From positions 1,674,001 to 1,738,000 of the forward strand of contig JANCIK010000004.1 in assembly GCA_028532985.1 (NCBI GenBank): a stretch of DNA of 64,000 nt, in the 5' to 3' direction. This document shows, in pieces, positions 10,976 to 21,787 of this stretch. The notes beneath the pieces were generated by a model. The model worked only from the letters and a program-made list of their open reading frames with translations, did no database searches and was not told the origin of the DNA. The number at the start of each line of letters is the position of its first letter. Position 1 is the stretch's first letter. Source of the DNA: Stropharia rugosoannulata. Lineage: Eukaryota > Basidiomycota > Agaricomycetes > Agaricales > Strophariaceae. The position numbers and the translations under genes were made by a program.

Positions 10976-13525
10976 ATGGAGGGACCGCTCACTAACGGCC
11001 ACCAGACGAATGGACACACGACCGACTACCATATGGGCGACGCCGGCACGCTCCCCGCCGCCCTGCGCTTCAGCAGTGGGCTCATCCTGCCCCCACCCGA
11101 AATAAAGGGTGCGTGCCTTTTCCTGCCAGCCGAGCAGCCAGTAGTCTGACTGGCTGGCTGACTAAATAACTACAGATGTCATCGACCGCACAGCACTGTA
11201 CGTTGCGCGGTCTGCGAACCCGCCGCAGTTCGAGGAGCGGGTGCGCGAGGGCCAGCGCGCGGACCCCAAGTTTTCGTTCCTCAACCCTGCGGACCCGTAC
11301 CATGCATACTACCGGCACCGGATGGACAAGGTCGCCTCGGGCGAGCTTGATGCGGAGCCCAAGGTGAAGGAGAAGGGCACCGAGGAGGGCGCCGCAGCCG
11401 CCCCGGTCGACGTGGGCCTCGAGCCCCCGCCAGCCGAGTTTATCCTCGAACTGCCCCACATCAGCGCCATCGACCTGTATGTAGCCCTCTCCCGATTTTT
11501 TTTTGCACAACACTGAATGGAAGGCCCCAGGGACATTATGAAGCTCACGGCGCTTTTCACGGCGCGGCGCGGGCGGAGCTTCCTGGCGACGCTGTCAGCG
11601 CGCGAAGGGCGCAACTACCAATTCGATTTCCTGCGGCCCACACACTCGCTGTTCGGCCACTTTAACCGGTTGGTGGAGCAGTATACGAAAGTGATCCAGC
11701 CTAATAAGGAGACGCTGGCACAGCTGAAGGCGCGCGGGGAGGAGGGTGCGCGGTGGACGATGCTCGAGGTCGCGCGGAAGCACGCCAAGTGGGAGAAAAA
11801 CCAACGCGAGAAGGAGCAGAAGCGCCAGGACGACCAGGAGGCGGAGAAGCGTACGTTCCCTTTGTTTGTATTATAAGACTGGTTCTGACAGTATTTGCAG
11901 GTGCCTTTGCGGAGATCGACTGGCACGACTATGCGATTGTGCAGACGATTGAATTTACGGCGGTGGATGCCAACTCGGAGCTGCCGCCACCAATGAGCGT
12001 GCAGGAGGTAGAGAACATGACGCTGGCGCAGAAGCGCATGGCGGCGATGATCATGGAGACAACGGCGGACGACGTGGAGGCTCACCGGGCGAAGCAGGCA
12101 GCGGCAGACGCCGAGGCAGCGGAGGCCGCTGCGAACGAGTCAGATGCCGCGATGGAGCAGAGCGACGAGGAGGAGGATACGGTAGCTGTGGCACAGAAGG
12201 AGGAGGAGGAGAGGCAAAAGGCGCTTGCGCACGCACAGATGATCCAGGCAATGAACCCGTCTGCTCCTATGAAGATCAGAACGGACTACGTTCCAAAACG
12301 TGGGTGGTTCCCAGTGAAATTCATTAGTAGTATGCTAATACATTTGGCTATCTAGTGGGCGAGAAGAAGAGCAAGGTGGCGATGACAACGTGCTCAATTT
12401 GTGGGCAGCAAGTGGCGGTGGACGAGCTGCAGGAGCACATGCGGATCGAGTTGCTGGACCCGAAGTGGAAGGAACAGCGGGACAACCTGGAGGCGCGCAA
12501 GGCCCAGGCGTCGCAACTACAGACGGGAACGAACGTGGTGAGCTCGCTGCAGAACCTGGCGCGCACGCGTGTAGATATCTTCGGTACGGAGACGGACGAG
12601 GAACGGCGGAAGCGGGAGGAGGCGCTCGAGAGGGAGAAGCGCAAGGAACGCGAGAAGGTCGTGTGGGATGGACATACATCGAGCAAGGCAAACACACTGG
12701 ACAAGTTCTCGACGAACGTCAACACGGACGAGCAGATTGCGTCAATCCACCGCAGGAAGGGACTGGGGCCGTACGTGCTTTGTTTCTTTTTCTGTGATTT
12801 ACAAGGCTGAACTGTGTACTAGTCAAGAGGCGAATGCGATCGGGCCAGGGATCGGGCCTGCTGCTGCGCCACCTCCGCTGACGTCGCTCCCAGCTGCGCA
12901 AGCGCTGCCTGCACCGCCCGCAACGTCTGGTGCGTACTCTGCGGCGACAGTATCATCTGGACCTCAGCCAGCATCCGCGTACGGGCAACCTGGGATGATG
13001 ATGCCGCCGATGCCCCATCCAGGGTTCGGGTACCAGAGCCCGCCAGGACCAGCTGCAGGGATGCACCCAACGCGGATGGCCGCGCTGGCAGCGGCGAACA
13101 GTGCGATTCAGGCAGGGATGGTGCGGAACGCAGAGGAGATGGAGGGCGGAGAGGGCGGGGAGATACCACCTGCGAAACGGCAGCGGGTCGCAAAGCTGCC
13201 CGGGGGAGCTCTGTACCCAGAGGAGGACTGGATTGCAATGCACCCGCACCCAATCTCGCTGCGGGTGCAGATGCCGAACGACCCATCGAAGCCGGAATGG
13301 AAGCTGCAGGGACAGGTAGTGACGATCCCAGACCTGCCGCTGAACCTGCTCGTCTCGACGCTGCGGGACCGGATTCTGCAGCATATGGAGAGCGCGGTGC
13401 CGGCGTCGCGGATTCGGCTGTCGTATATGGGGAAGATGCTGACAAACAAGGAAAGCATCGCGCTGTCGAATCTGGAGGACGAGGACATGCTGGTGTTCAG
13501 CGTGCGGGACGCGAAGAAAAAGTAG
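10976..13525 (+). CDS. SF3A1: Splicing factor 3A subunit 1 (SF3A1/PRP21)
   Basis: A U2 snRNP component that assembles with SF3A2 and SF3A3 for branch-site recognition. Two SURP modules are visible: VIDRTALYVARSANPPQFEE..., about residues 45-95, and DIMKLTALFTARRGRSFLA..., about residues 160-215. Charged helices follow (REKEQKRQDDQEAEKR), then PRP21-like WHDYAIVQTIEF. A CSICGQQVAVDELQEHMRIE motif resembles a small zinc site. A Pro/Ala/Gly-rich linker (12850-13090) precedes a C-terminal ubiquitin-like fold (RLSYMGKMLTNKESIALSN), the arrangement in human SF3A1. About six short introns are present. The start at 10976 is the first ATG and opens MEGPLTNGHQTNGH. Coding sequence is markedly GC-rich compared with genes beyond 20 kb. 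Confidence 0.94.
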
Positions 13526-13743
13526 ACAGATGTGTTTTATTATTTATGTATGTGATATGCGCCTCGCAGATGGGGGAGATACTGACGAAAAGGAGAGCAT
13601 ATATGCGCGGTTAATGTACGACCTATAATCAATGCGCAGGTGTACTGGGCGCCTATTTGCGCGTAACAGAGGATTATAATGTGATAACTTGCCGTCGTTT
13701 TGGTGGGTTTGATAAAAATTCAAAGGACTCGTAAAGTACTCTA

Positions 13744-14541
13744 TTACACCACGTCTATATACTCTGGCGGCAGCGTTTCTGTTATGGAAGCGAGCTGTTT
13801 TGGTCCAGCCCGCATTACTGTATTACGCTGGCGGCCGCTTGCACGCGACCGTCCCAAGCTGTGCACCGCAGGGAGAATAAGACTCAGCGCACTCTGCGCC
13901 CGTGCTCTCGCCTGCAGTGTCACCAGCGCGGAGGCACTCAGAGTAACCTGTACGGCCGCATCCGTAACCCCCAGGAGACGCATCTTTCGGTCGCTCACAG
14001 CGTCATCGCGACCGCGCCGGGGCAATGTGATGGGCCGCCACAAGCTATACGCCATAGGCGAGGTGTACGTGCTGGCGTTCAGAGCACGCGCACGAAGCGC
14101 ACGGTGCTTGCGCCGCCGGTCCATCAGTATACAGACCGCCACGACACTGGCTAGACACACCGCAATGCCTGCGACCGCGATTGACACGGCAATGCTGATG
14201 CCTATATGGAGCGGCTCACACTGTCCGGGCCCCGAGCTTGGACAGGCAAATCCGAGGGCGCTTGTGGCTCCGGAATGCGACGATACGGGTATATCGCGCG
14301 AAGTTGTAGGCAGAATGATTTGAGAGGACAGGAACAAAGGAGGGGATTGTCCCAATCTACTGCTGGCTGCAGGAAGAACTGAGGTGGTGTCAGCCGTAAG
14401 AAGGGGCTTGATATCAACCAAAGCCGCCACTGTGCTCGCGGCGGAGAGCTGTGAATGACCAGTAAGCGTTCCGTGCAGATTTGCACCTTTTTTGGAGAGT
14501 GACAGGACGGAGGAACTTACAGGAGGATTTGAGTCGGACAT
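13744..14541 (-). pseudogene. Array copy 1: 5'-truncated membrane-receptor-like paralogue (subfamily A)
   Basis: An uninterrupted 265-codon frame, but it lacks the ectodomain exons found in copies 3-8. Its start MSDSNPPV corresponds to the end of exon 3 in intact copies (DNGxNPPV), and translation runs through what was the splice donor (GTAAGT at the same place) into a decayed exon 4 (KKGANLHGTLTGHSQLSAAS, compare RGTPxGNSQLCVAS). The stalk, transmembrane helix (IAVSIAVAGIAVCLASVVAVC) and tail motifs are preserved: NASTYTSPMAY, DRKMRL and the terminal LPPEYIDVV. I see no exons 1-3 upstream to about 15.2 kb. It is either a pseudogene or a shortened gene using a new start; the intact tail argues for recent loss or residual function. 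Confidence 0.7.
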
Positions 14542-15294
14542 CTGTGCACCTAAACAAATTTGAGAGGGAACTAGAAAACATCATAATTATTTTGTAAAGT
14601 GTACTGCTCAAATAGCGATATCAGGAAAACTCTTGCCAACTGCCGATCATCATGATTGAGTGAAAGTGCCTAAGAAAGGGACCGAGATGATGTGTTGATA
14701 ATATGATGATTTTGTTGCTCAGTAAACCCACAATAAGCCAATTAATTATAGTGATATATCTGTCGCTATGACTCTAACTTGATCATTAGTAAATGTTGTA
14801 GGCCGAATACAAATACTGCTGATCAACAATTGGTGGGTAGATGCCAATTTGGAAAAAGACACTATGACTTAAATTCAGTGAATAAAAGGGCCTTGGTTCG
14901 TCACAAAAGCTCGAGCGGTACTGCTGTGTGCTTCTGCTGAGCGTTACACCAGCAATTATACAAATAACGTACGCAAGCTAAGAAGTACCGTACCATGTAA
15001 CCATTCACGATAGTAGCAAAGGCTGCAAACATGACAATTTAGATTAATTAATCTCACCCGACAACCGAACACATCTCAGTGATCAAGCAGCAGAGTTGTG
15101 GCTATGCGCAGAACGATAGCAGCAACGACCGCATGTCGATTAGTACTTGCCAAATACGGCAGGAAAATGGCCAAACGCGGATAACCGCGTAAGACATAAT
15201 TTAAACGGTGCATCCCAAGTAGGACTCCGAGTCGTGAACTGGCCACGTCGTGCGAATAAATAGGTTTTCAGAGTACGCAAACAACATAAGTTGT
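14542..15294. other. AT-rich intergenic between copies 1 and 2
   Basis: I looked for missing exons of copy 1 on the minus strand and found none. The stretch is AT-rich with no frame above about 60 codons that shows a motif, and no tRNA-like fold was noticed. Confidence 0.5.
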
Positions 15295-16081
15295 CTATCC
15301 TACCACATCTATATACTCCGGCGGCGTCGATTCCGTTTCTGATACAGATGCGAGCCACTGACCAGCCACCGTCGTAATCTCCCGCGATCCCGCATCTCCC
15401 GCATCGCCTGCGACTCATCGACCTGAGACACGTGCCCATCCAGAGTCGCGCTGCGCGCGGGCCACAACCGCACGGAGCACGTCCACCGTCGACCTACCAT
15501 CTCCCGCCCACATCGAGTCCGCCACCACCTCCCGTGCGAGTTTACTCGGCGCGCCGCCAGGGCTCTCGAGGAGCGTCTTCCGATCGCCGAACGTATCACC
15601 GTCAGAGCGGGGCGCGACTGTAACGCCCCCATGGTTTATACGCCATAGGCGAGGTGTACGCACTGGCGTTTGCACCAGTCCCGCGCGCGCGGCGGCGGCT
15701 GATGCGCCAGCGGTGTATGAGTATGAAGCCCAGCCTGAAGAGGACGCACGCTGAAAATATTGCGATGCCGGCCAGCGCCACTACGACTGTGAACCCGATG
15801 CGTCGTTCCGTGCTTGGGCCGCCAGCGGCAGGGGCTGCAGATTCAGAAGCGGACGAGTTGGTTGACGGTGGGGATGTACTAGTATCATTGGACTCTAGGG
15901 CGCGACGGTGAATGGTGAATGCACGTACGAAGGATACCGCGGCCGTGAGATCGCTCGTAATATGGACAGTGCCCTGTACACGCACGCCGGGCACGCTGGG
16001 CCACACCTCCGCGAACCAGGATCCCTGGTACGCGAGCTCGGTCGCTCGGTCGCTGTAGGTCACATTCACGAGGCCGGACAT
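15295..16081 (-). pseudogene. Array copy 2: internally deleted and frameshifted paralogue (subfamily A)
   Basis: Exon 1 is intact (MSGLVNVTYSDRATELAYQG; GTVHITSDLTAAVSF), but the frame runs straight past the exon-1 donor (GTACGT) into the stalk. The microexon, exon 3 and exon 4 ectodomain segments are missing. The transmembrane helix (FTVVVALAGIAIFSACVLF) and NASAYTSPMAYKPWG follow, then a stop at 15602. The continuing tail motif GDTFGDRK lies in another frame (15415-15675), and after one in-frame stop the terminal TPPEYIDVV is still readable down to 15295. So one deletion, one frameshift and one nonsense change separate it from intact copies. Pseudogene is the best call; a truncated 159-residue membrane protein could still be made from the first frame. 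Confidence 0.75.
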
Positions 16082-16734
16082 CTGTATACGTTTGTTATAC
16101 CTAGTACACTAAACCTTGGGGGGTATGGCTGTGCGGGTGGAGGGCTGTTGCGCTCTCCTGAGGAACCGAGGCGATCAGACCTATTCGTTACTGAAGGGGC
16201 GGGGGAGAGAACTTGTTCAGGTTTTCTCAACGGGCAGAGGGATTGGTTGGATGTCGCTGAGTACTCGCAACACTGACTATCAATACTAGCGCATATGAAT
16301 TTCGGTGGTAAAATACACGCGCTCCACCTAGTGATGATGTGCGCGTACGCGCTGCAGATGAAGTGAGATAATTAGGTAGCCCAACTGAGCCGCAATGCGG
16401 TATGCATACAAGGAGCTGGTGATGCGAGGTGATGCGTGCAAGAAGTGATCGTGATGCGTGCGTGAAGACGAGAAGTCATGTATTGCATTGCAAAGTGGTA
16501 TATGTATAAATGAATGTTAGTAGTAAGTACTACGTACGCGTTGTTAGGTATACATGCATGCAGGCCAAGTCTCGCCTGACCGACAACATATCGTGGTTTT
16601 GTGTAACTGTAAATAAGCGCCCAAAGCCCAAGTAAGTGTCCAATAATGTATCCCCCTCCCTTTCTTTTTTATCTTTGATAGAAGCACACAGGTACAACAA
16701 CAGCAATAATAGCAGGACTTGCCCGAAGGATACA
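16082..16734. other. Intergenic between copies 2 and 3
   Basis: It holds imperfect short repeats of GATGCGTGC/GATGCG type near 16420-16465, and palindromic GTACGTAC-like runs near 16525. No gene-like frame was found. It probably carries the 5' flank of copy 2 and the 3' flank of copy 3. Confidence 0.45.
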
Positions 16735-18365
16735 CTACCCCGACCCAAACACATCCCAATAATCAGGAGGAAGCGGGCCTGCATCGCGCGAGCGCCTGCG
16801 CGCACCCCACCAGCTGCGCGAGCGCGAGCGCTGCGTACCCGTAGATGTCGCCGACGCGCGCTGGTCTCGGTCCTGGTGGCGTCGATTTGGGGTTGGGGTT
16901 GAGGTTGAGGGTGGGGGTGTCGTTGGGGGTTGGGAAAGGAAAGGGAATGGGGTTATTGTTTGAGCTTCAGGTTGAGGTAGAGTTCGAGCCTGGGTCTGTC
17001 CAGTCTGCACCGCGGCCGCGTCTTTCTCTAGCGCGCCCGCGCCGGAATGGGACGCGGACGTCGCGAATGCACTGGACACGAGCGTGACGGGCGTCTCCCG
17101 CCCGGCGGCGGATGCAGGCGGGGAGCGCGTCGCGCTGCTCGCGCCCGTCGAGCTCGGCACCGTCGTGTCCATCGAAGCACCACCCGACCCCGACGTACCA
17201 CCGACGGTCGTTGGCGTGCGCAGGCGCTCCTTGCGGCTCTCGGGGTAGCGGTACGTCGCCATGGCCGACTTTTCGCTCATCGTCTGCGTCTGCGCGGTGG
17301 ACGAGTCGGTCTGTGTGCGCGTGTGCGCGCCGTATGAGTGTCCGTCGGCAGGGAAGGCAGGCTCGGCCTGGCGGGCGGCTGTGGCAGCTGCAAAGGCGGC
17401 TGCGCGTGCGGTGCGTAAACGCATCCAGTAAATGATGAGGATGAGGACGCAGATGAGCGCGAGGCCGCCGAGGACCGCGCCTGCTATGACACCCACAGGG
17501 GGCGCGGTGTGCTGGCCGCTGACTGCGAGAACAGCAGTCGATCCGGGGTCGGATGAAGAGGGAGCGGTGGAGCCGGCCGTCGACGGGGGTACACTGCCCG
17601 TGCCTGAGGAGACGGCGGTGCCTGAAGAGCCGGATGTGGGGGATGCGGTGTTGGAGGTGGTTGATGATGATGATGTGGTGCCCGACGAGCCCGATGACGT
17701 TGACGTTGATGTGGAGGATGATGTGGAGGAGGAGGTGGAGGTGGAGGAAGAAGATGTAGAGCTGGAGGAAGAGCTGGAGGAAGAGGTAGTGGGCTTGACG
17801 GGGGCCGGGGTCGGGGTAGGGGTGGATGAGGACGGGGCGGGGAGGACGAGGACGAAGCGGTCGAGGGCGAGCTGGGAGTTGCCTGTGGGGGTGCCGCGGG
17901 AATCGGCCATGTTGGCGAGGAGGACGTTATGTACGCCGGGGGGGTTGAAATCCATGGAGAACATCATGAACTGTGGGACGTGAGCACGGTGGATGTATGC
18001 GTTTGGCGGATACGCACGGGGGGATTCTGGCCATTATCGGTAGCGTTGAAGCCGTTGATGGAGGTGAAGGAGGGCGAGCTCTGGCCGACGCAGTCAAAGC
18101 ATATGCCGTAGAGACCGCCATGGGAGCGGCCTATGCCCCAGAACTGGAAGGTGGCCACGGCCTGGGGGAAGGTCTGTGCGCCACGGTTAGCAAGAAATAT
18201 GTAGATGAGAAGAAAAAGGGGACGTGCGAAGGAAACAGTGGCGGTGAGGTCATTGGTGGTGTGGAGGGAGCCGCCCTGGCTGCCAGAGGACCAAGTGCCT
18301 GCGAACCAGCTGCCCTGGTAGTTGAGGGAGGGGTCGGTATCGTCAACGACGATGGAGGAGGACAT
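16735..18365 (-). CDS. Array copy 3: single-pass membrane protein with PPDY tail (subfamily B)
   Basis: Three exons: 18228-18365, 18018-18173 and 16735-17970. Exon 1 gives MSSSIVVDDTDPSLNYQGSW and ends VSF. Exon 2 begins TFPQAVATFQFWGIGRS: the segment that is a separate 10-nt microexon in copies 4, 5, 7 and 8 is fused to the next exon here. Cysteines are C-x2-C (GLYGICFDC). A very long Ser/Thr-rich stalk precedes one helix (VIAGAVLGGLALICVLILII) and a cytoplasmic tail with SEKSAMATYRYP and the terminal DAGPLPPDYWDVF. The first intron must start with GC (GCACGT) to fit the exon boundary shared by its paralogues. There is no N-terminal signal peptide, although the ectodomain carries N-x-S/T sites. 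Product about 509 residues; function unknown. Confidence 0.78.
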
Positions 18366-18466
18366 GGAGGGTGGAGGGCATGGGCGCGTTGTTTGATGTT
18401 TGAGGGGTGACAGATGTGACGGCAGCAATAAAAATAGGCGCTGGGCCAACTCTGGCTGCTGCGTCC
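18366..18466. promoter_or_regulatory. Divergent promoter gap, copy 3 / Pro-rich ORF
   Basis: Only about 100 bp separate the two start codons. This is also the axis from which minus-strand copies 1-3 and plus-strand copies 4-8 diverge. It contains AGCAATAAAAATAGG (18424-18438), TATA-like. Role inferred. Confidence 0.35.
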
Positions 18467-18952
18467 ATGTCGTCCGAGCGCCGAAACTCGCTGCGGCTCA
18501 ATCCGCACCACACACCCCCGCCCATCCCCCCGTCTCTGCGCCAGTCCCCCTACCTCACCTCCCCCGTCTTTGCCCAGGACCCCAACATCAGCCCCCGGCC
18601 CTCGGACGCCGCAGAGCGCTGGCTCCAGGACACCGTCCCCCAGCAGCACCTCCACTCCCCCGCAGACCGCCGCGGCTCCATCGCACACCGCCCCCCGCAA
18701 CACCCGCCCCACGCACCCAAGCAGCCGCGCCGGCCCTCCGCGCCCCTCACCCCCGTCACAGACGCCGCACCCGCCCGCCACGCACCCGCCCCCAGCCCCC
18801 GCTCCCTGGCCGCCCACTCGCTCGCGCCCCCGTCCTCAGACGCACAGCCCCTCGGCCTCCTCTCCCCGCTCGCCCTCTCCCACAACCGCTCCGTCTCTGC
18901 CGGCCCACGCCCGCCCACAGACCAGCACGGCTACTTTCCTCCCCCCCGCTAG
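18467..18952 (+). CDS. Hypothetical Pro/Ser-rich protein
   Basis: An intronless frame of 161 residues starting MSSERRNSLRLNPHHTPP. About a quarter of residues are proline; the rest is rich in Ser, Ala, Arg and His, with no predicted fold. Repeated RRxSI/NRSVS-like sites (RRNSL, RRGSIAHR, NRSVSAG) look like basophilic kinase sites. The region is very GC-rich, so long chance frames exist on both strands, including a 228-codon minus frame over the same DNA. I prefer the plus frame because it has an ATG just after a TATA-like element, coherent low-complexity composition and an end followed by AT-rich DNA. I do not recognise the protein and infer no function. Confidence 0.45.
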   Translation: MSSERRNSLRLNPHHTPPPIPPSLRQSPYLTSPVFAQDPNISPRPSDAAERWLQDTVPQQHLHSPADRRGSIAHRPPQHPPHAPKQPRRPSAPLTPVTDAAPARHAPAPSPRSLAAHSLAPPSSDAQPLGLLSPLALSHNRSVSAGPRPPTDQHGYFPPPR

Positions 18953-19581
18953 ATGTCTCACAAGCCCCTGTCTCTCTAGGCGCCCGCTTGTCTCTCCATC
19001 ACTTTTCCTTTTTCCTTTTTGGGTCTCCCGTCGGTACACTATCCTACTCCCCTGTCATGCTTGAATATATCATCTTCTTGATATTGCCTCTACAACCTCC
19101 GTAAGCATATCACGCGTATACTATGTATTTTCTTTTATCTCGCACGATCATCTTGACCGTACTCACTCTCTTACATCTCATTGTTTCTACTACCATCACT
19201 GGCAAGAGTTATATTCCCGCCACCCAACGCTTTTCCCGACATTGCGTTAGACATCCTCCTTTAATCATCGAACATAGCGATAGCGACATCTCTACTTTGA
19301 TGACCTGTTGATGGCGCACTTTCACCACCATCCAACCAACGTCGTAATCACACTCTCGGCCCCGTTTCGTTCATTCCCTACTTGAGCAACCAATACCAGA
19401 TCGGCTCGGTTCCTTCATTGGTTGGCACCCTGCTGCCAGGCACCAACTTCGATCCTCATGCAGTTGGGCAAGGAGCTCGACAGATACTATTTTGCCAAAA
19501 TGCGCCGCCTACTAGTACTTATATCTGAACACTCCTGCCTGCCATGTTGTCATGCATCGTTTCATCACCCTTCATGTACTA
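18953..19581. other. Intergenic, 5' flank of copy 4
   Basis: Pyrimidine-rich, AT-richer DNA (for example TCCTTTTTCC near 19010). No gene-like frame. An ATG at 19552 is in frame with copy 4 and would add ten residues to it. Confidence 0.45.
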
Positions 19582-20965
19582 ATGTCCAGACTCGTGAATC
19601 TTACCTACACTGACCTCGCCCCCGAGCTCGTGTACCGCGGATCCTGGGTTCCGGGGTTATGGAGCGCACCCGGTATGGGTCTGAATGGCACTGTTCATGT
19701 AACGAACGACCTTGCGGCGGCGGTATCATTCGTACGTACACTCTCTGTTCCGACCGAGCTGCATTTACATTCACTAATAAGCATCTGGTAGACGTTCCCA
19801 GGTTTGTACTTTCTACTTTACTTTGCGGCTTATATCGTGAATTAACGCTTCGGGTTAGTGCCAGCCGTCGAGTTCTACTACTTTGGGATCGAACAGTCCG
19901 GAGGGGGACTGTACGACATATGTACCGATAATTGCTTGTTAACGTCGTCCTTCACCCCAGTCGACGGATTCAGTGCGACGGATAATGGCATGAATCCTCC
20001 TGTACGTGCTTCGTTCCTCGGCGTTTTTTTTGTAGTATCCTTTTGACTTGAGCAATCTTCAGGTCGTGCTATACCACGAATCTTTCCCACTGCCCGGGAT
20101 CCACAGCATCACCCTGACAAATGCCTTCGACCAGCGCGGCACCCCCCCGGGCAACTCTGAGCTTTGCGTCGCGAGCTTCGTCCTCACAGTCTTTACAAAT
20201 AGCACGGTCAGTACATCACCCTCGCTTTCACCCGACACTTTCAAGCTCGGCGGTAATACCAGTGCGCCTGTGCCAGTCTCCCCAACGCACGCGTTGTCCA
20301 GTTCAAGGGTCCTGTCAATCTCCAGGGGTAGAACTTCTGGGACCACTACCACTCCGACTCCCGCGCCGCTTTCTATTTCAAGCAGTATCGTAATATCCAA
20401 GGGCAAGAGCAAGGGCACCAGTACACCCCCGCCAACAAAGACAAGTGCAAAAAACACTCCTGCTCCCGAAACCGCTGCCGCCGCCAGCCCAAGCCCAGTA
20501 CAGCTCCCCGCGCTCCATACCGTGGTCGCAGCGGTGCTCGGAGGCCTCACCGCATGCTCCGCGTGCATCTTACTGGGCTTTACACTGGTCCAGCGCTGGC
20601 GCAGACGCAGAAGCCGCGCGCGTGGGTATAAGCGGGCAAACGCCAGCACGTACACCTCGCCTATGGCGTACAGGCCGTGGGGGCCGCTCCCGCCATTGCG
20701 CAGTGGCGATACTGTTGGAGATAGGAAGATGCGCCTTGCATTGGCAGCACCGCCGAGCCCGAGACCTGGGATGGAAGGTCAAGGCAGGCCCGTGCCGGAC
20801 AGTGCGCCTCCGCGTGTTGTCCCTGCGAGGCGCGAGTCTGGCCGGGCGCGTGTTGGTCGACGACTTGGGGGTGGTTTCAATGCGGTTTTGCGGGGTGTGG
20901 CTGCTAGACATCGGCCCCTTAGTTCTATAGCTGAAACCCTGCCGGAGTACACCGATGCGATGTGA
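19582..20965 (+). CDS. Array copy 4: single-pass membrane protein with LPEY tail (subfamily A)
   Basis: Four exons: 19582-19731, a 10-nt microexon 19792-19801 (ACGTTCCCAG), 19859-20001 and 20063-20965. Spliced, the ectodomain reads VNLTYTDLAPELVYRGSW...NGTVHVTNDL...VSF-TFP-VPAVEFYYFGI, then GLYDICTDNC (C-x3-C), NPPV, and RGTPPGNSELCVASFVLTVF. A Thr/Ser/Pro-rich stalk follows, one helix (HTVVAAVLGGLTACSACILL), a basic stop-transfer (RWRRRRSRARG) and the tail motifs NASTYTSPMAYRPWG, GDRKMRL and ETLPEYTDAM. Sequons NLT and NGT suggest an extracellular N-terminus although no signal peptide is present. About 401 residues. Its 3' flank is duplicated after copy 5. Function unknown; a beta-sandwich sensing or binding domain is a guess. 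Confidence 0.82.
19792..19801 (+). other. 10-nt microexon of array copy 4
   Basis: Bounded by AG before and GT after. It supplies Thr-Phe-Pro plus one base between phase-0 exon 1 and exon 3. The same 10-nt unit sits in copy 5 (21988-21997), copy 7 (26532-26541) and copy 8 (28907-28916). Confidence 0.75.
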
Positions 20966-21787
20966 TATATGGTAGAGTATATATGCGTAGATTTATTTAT
21001 TTGTATGACTTGTTATGCCAACTCGGACTCGGACTCGTAGTGCGTACCTGCGTGCAGACCATGTGTATATCCGTTTTTGGCTATTTTTATGCCATGTTTG
21101 GTAAGATGTAATAGTCATGCAAGGGGTTGAACGTCGTTGCTAGTATCGTTCTGAGTAGTTACAGACGACGGACGTCTGGCTGTGCGGCGACATCTTTATG
21201 TACTGTATTGGCCGCTGTATTTTGGAGCATCTGGACGGCGAAGTTTGTGCATGAAGATACGGATCGCATGCATTACGGTAGTGTTAGACGGCTCGGAGTC
21301 GCAGACTGGACTCGTCCCCGCTTCCGACGAGGCACTGCCTCCAGGATATGCCGCTTGATTACCGATGTCTGGCTCAAGTGGCAGCTTGCTGCTACTTCGT
21401 TAGTATCAGCTCAATGATATCAGTTAATCTAGGGCGCAAATTACTATGTTGGCTGCCGTACAGGCGCTGCATGGGTCCTCACAAGATATTTTTTGCGTGA
21501 GATTAAGGGCATATTGTCACAGATCAGAGCTGGCGCTACCTATACCGGACTGTTCTTCCCGGCCTGTGAGAAATTCAATAAATAAGCAGCGAGCGGGCCA
21601 GATCCAATCGATGCATCTCAGTTCCTTCGTTAGACACCACAGGTTAATCTGCAGTTGACGAGAAACTCTACAGGCTTGTTGCAATGTTAAACTACCGGAC
21701 CTTTTTAAGGGTGGATGGGCGACATATATGTAACATGTCCGGTCTGCGAAATAGTTATATTTTCATACTAGTCCCTCAGGTTTACAG
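20966..21787. other. Intergenic between copies 4 and 5, including duplicated 3' flank
   Basis: About 21060-21265 resembles 23165-23430 downstream of copy 5: both have TATATCCG(T/C)xTTTGG, then GCCAT(G/A)TTTGGTAA, GAACG, TTGCT, and later CATCTGGACGGCGA-type sequence. The frame at 21127-21417 falls in this flank and is not conserved as protein in the second copy, so it is not called a gene. Confidence 0.55.
21060..21265 (+). repeat. Duplicated 3' flank, unit 1 (downstream of copy 4)
   Basis: Diverged direct repeat with the DNA after copy 5 at about 23165-23430. Matching anchors are TTTGGTAA, the AACG...TTGCT block and ATCTGGACGGCGA. It shows that the duplication that made copies 4 and 5 extended at least 250 bp past the stop codon. 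Confidence 0.6.

Noticed and set aside
12819..13445. 208-codon minus frame under SF3A1
   Set aside because: Antisense to the Pro/Ala linker and ubiquitin-like domain of SF3A1, which is clearly the gene.
17432..17983. 183-codon acidic plus-strand frame inside array copy 3
   Set aside because: It is antisense to the Ser/Thr-rich stalk, whose codons read as Glu/Asp/Val runs on the other strand; the minus frame carries family motifs and helix.
18131..18817. 228-codon minus-strand Gly-rich frame
   Set aside because: Overlaps copy 3 exon 1 and the Pro-rich ORF; composition is that of antisense to a Pro-rich frame, with no motif.
21127..21417. 96-codon frame downstream of copy 4
   Set aside because: Lies in the duplicated 3' flank, and the frame is not preserved in the second copy after copy 5.
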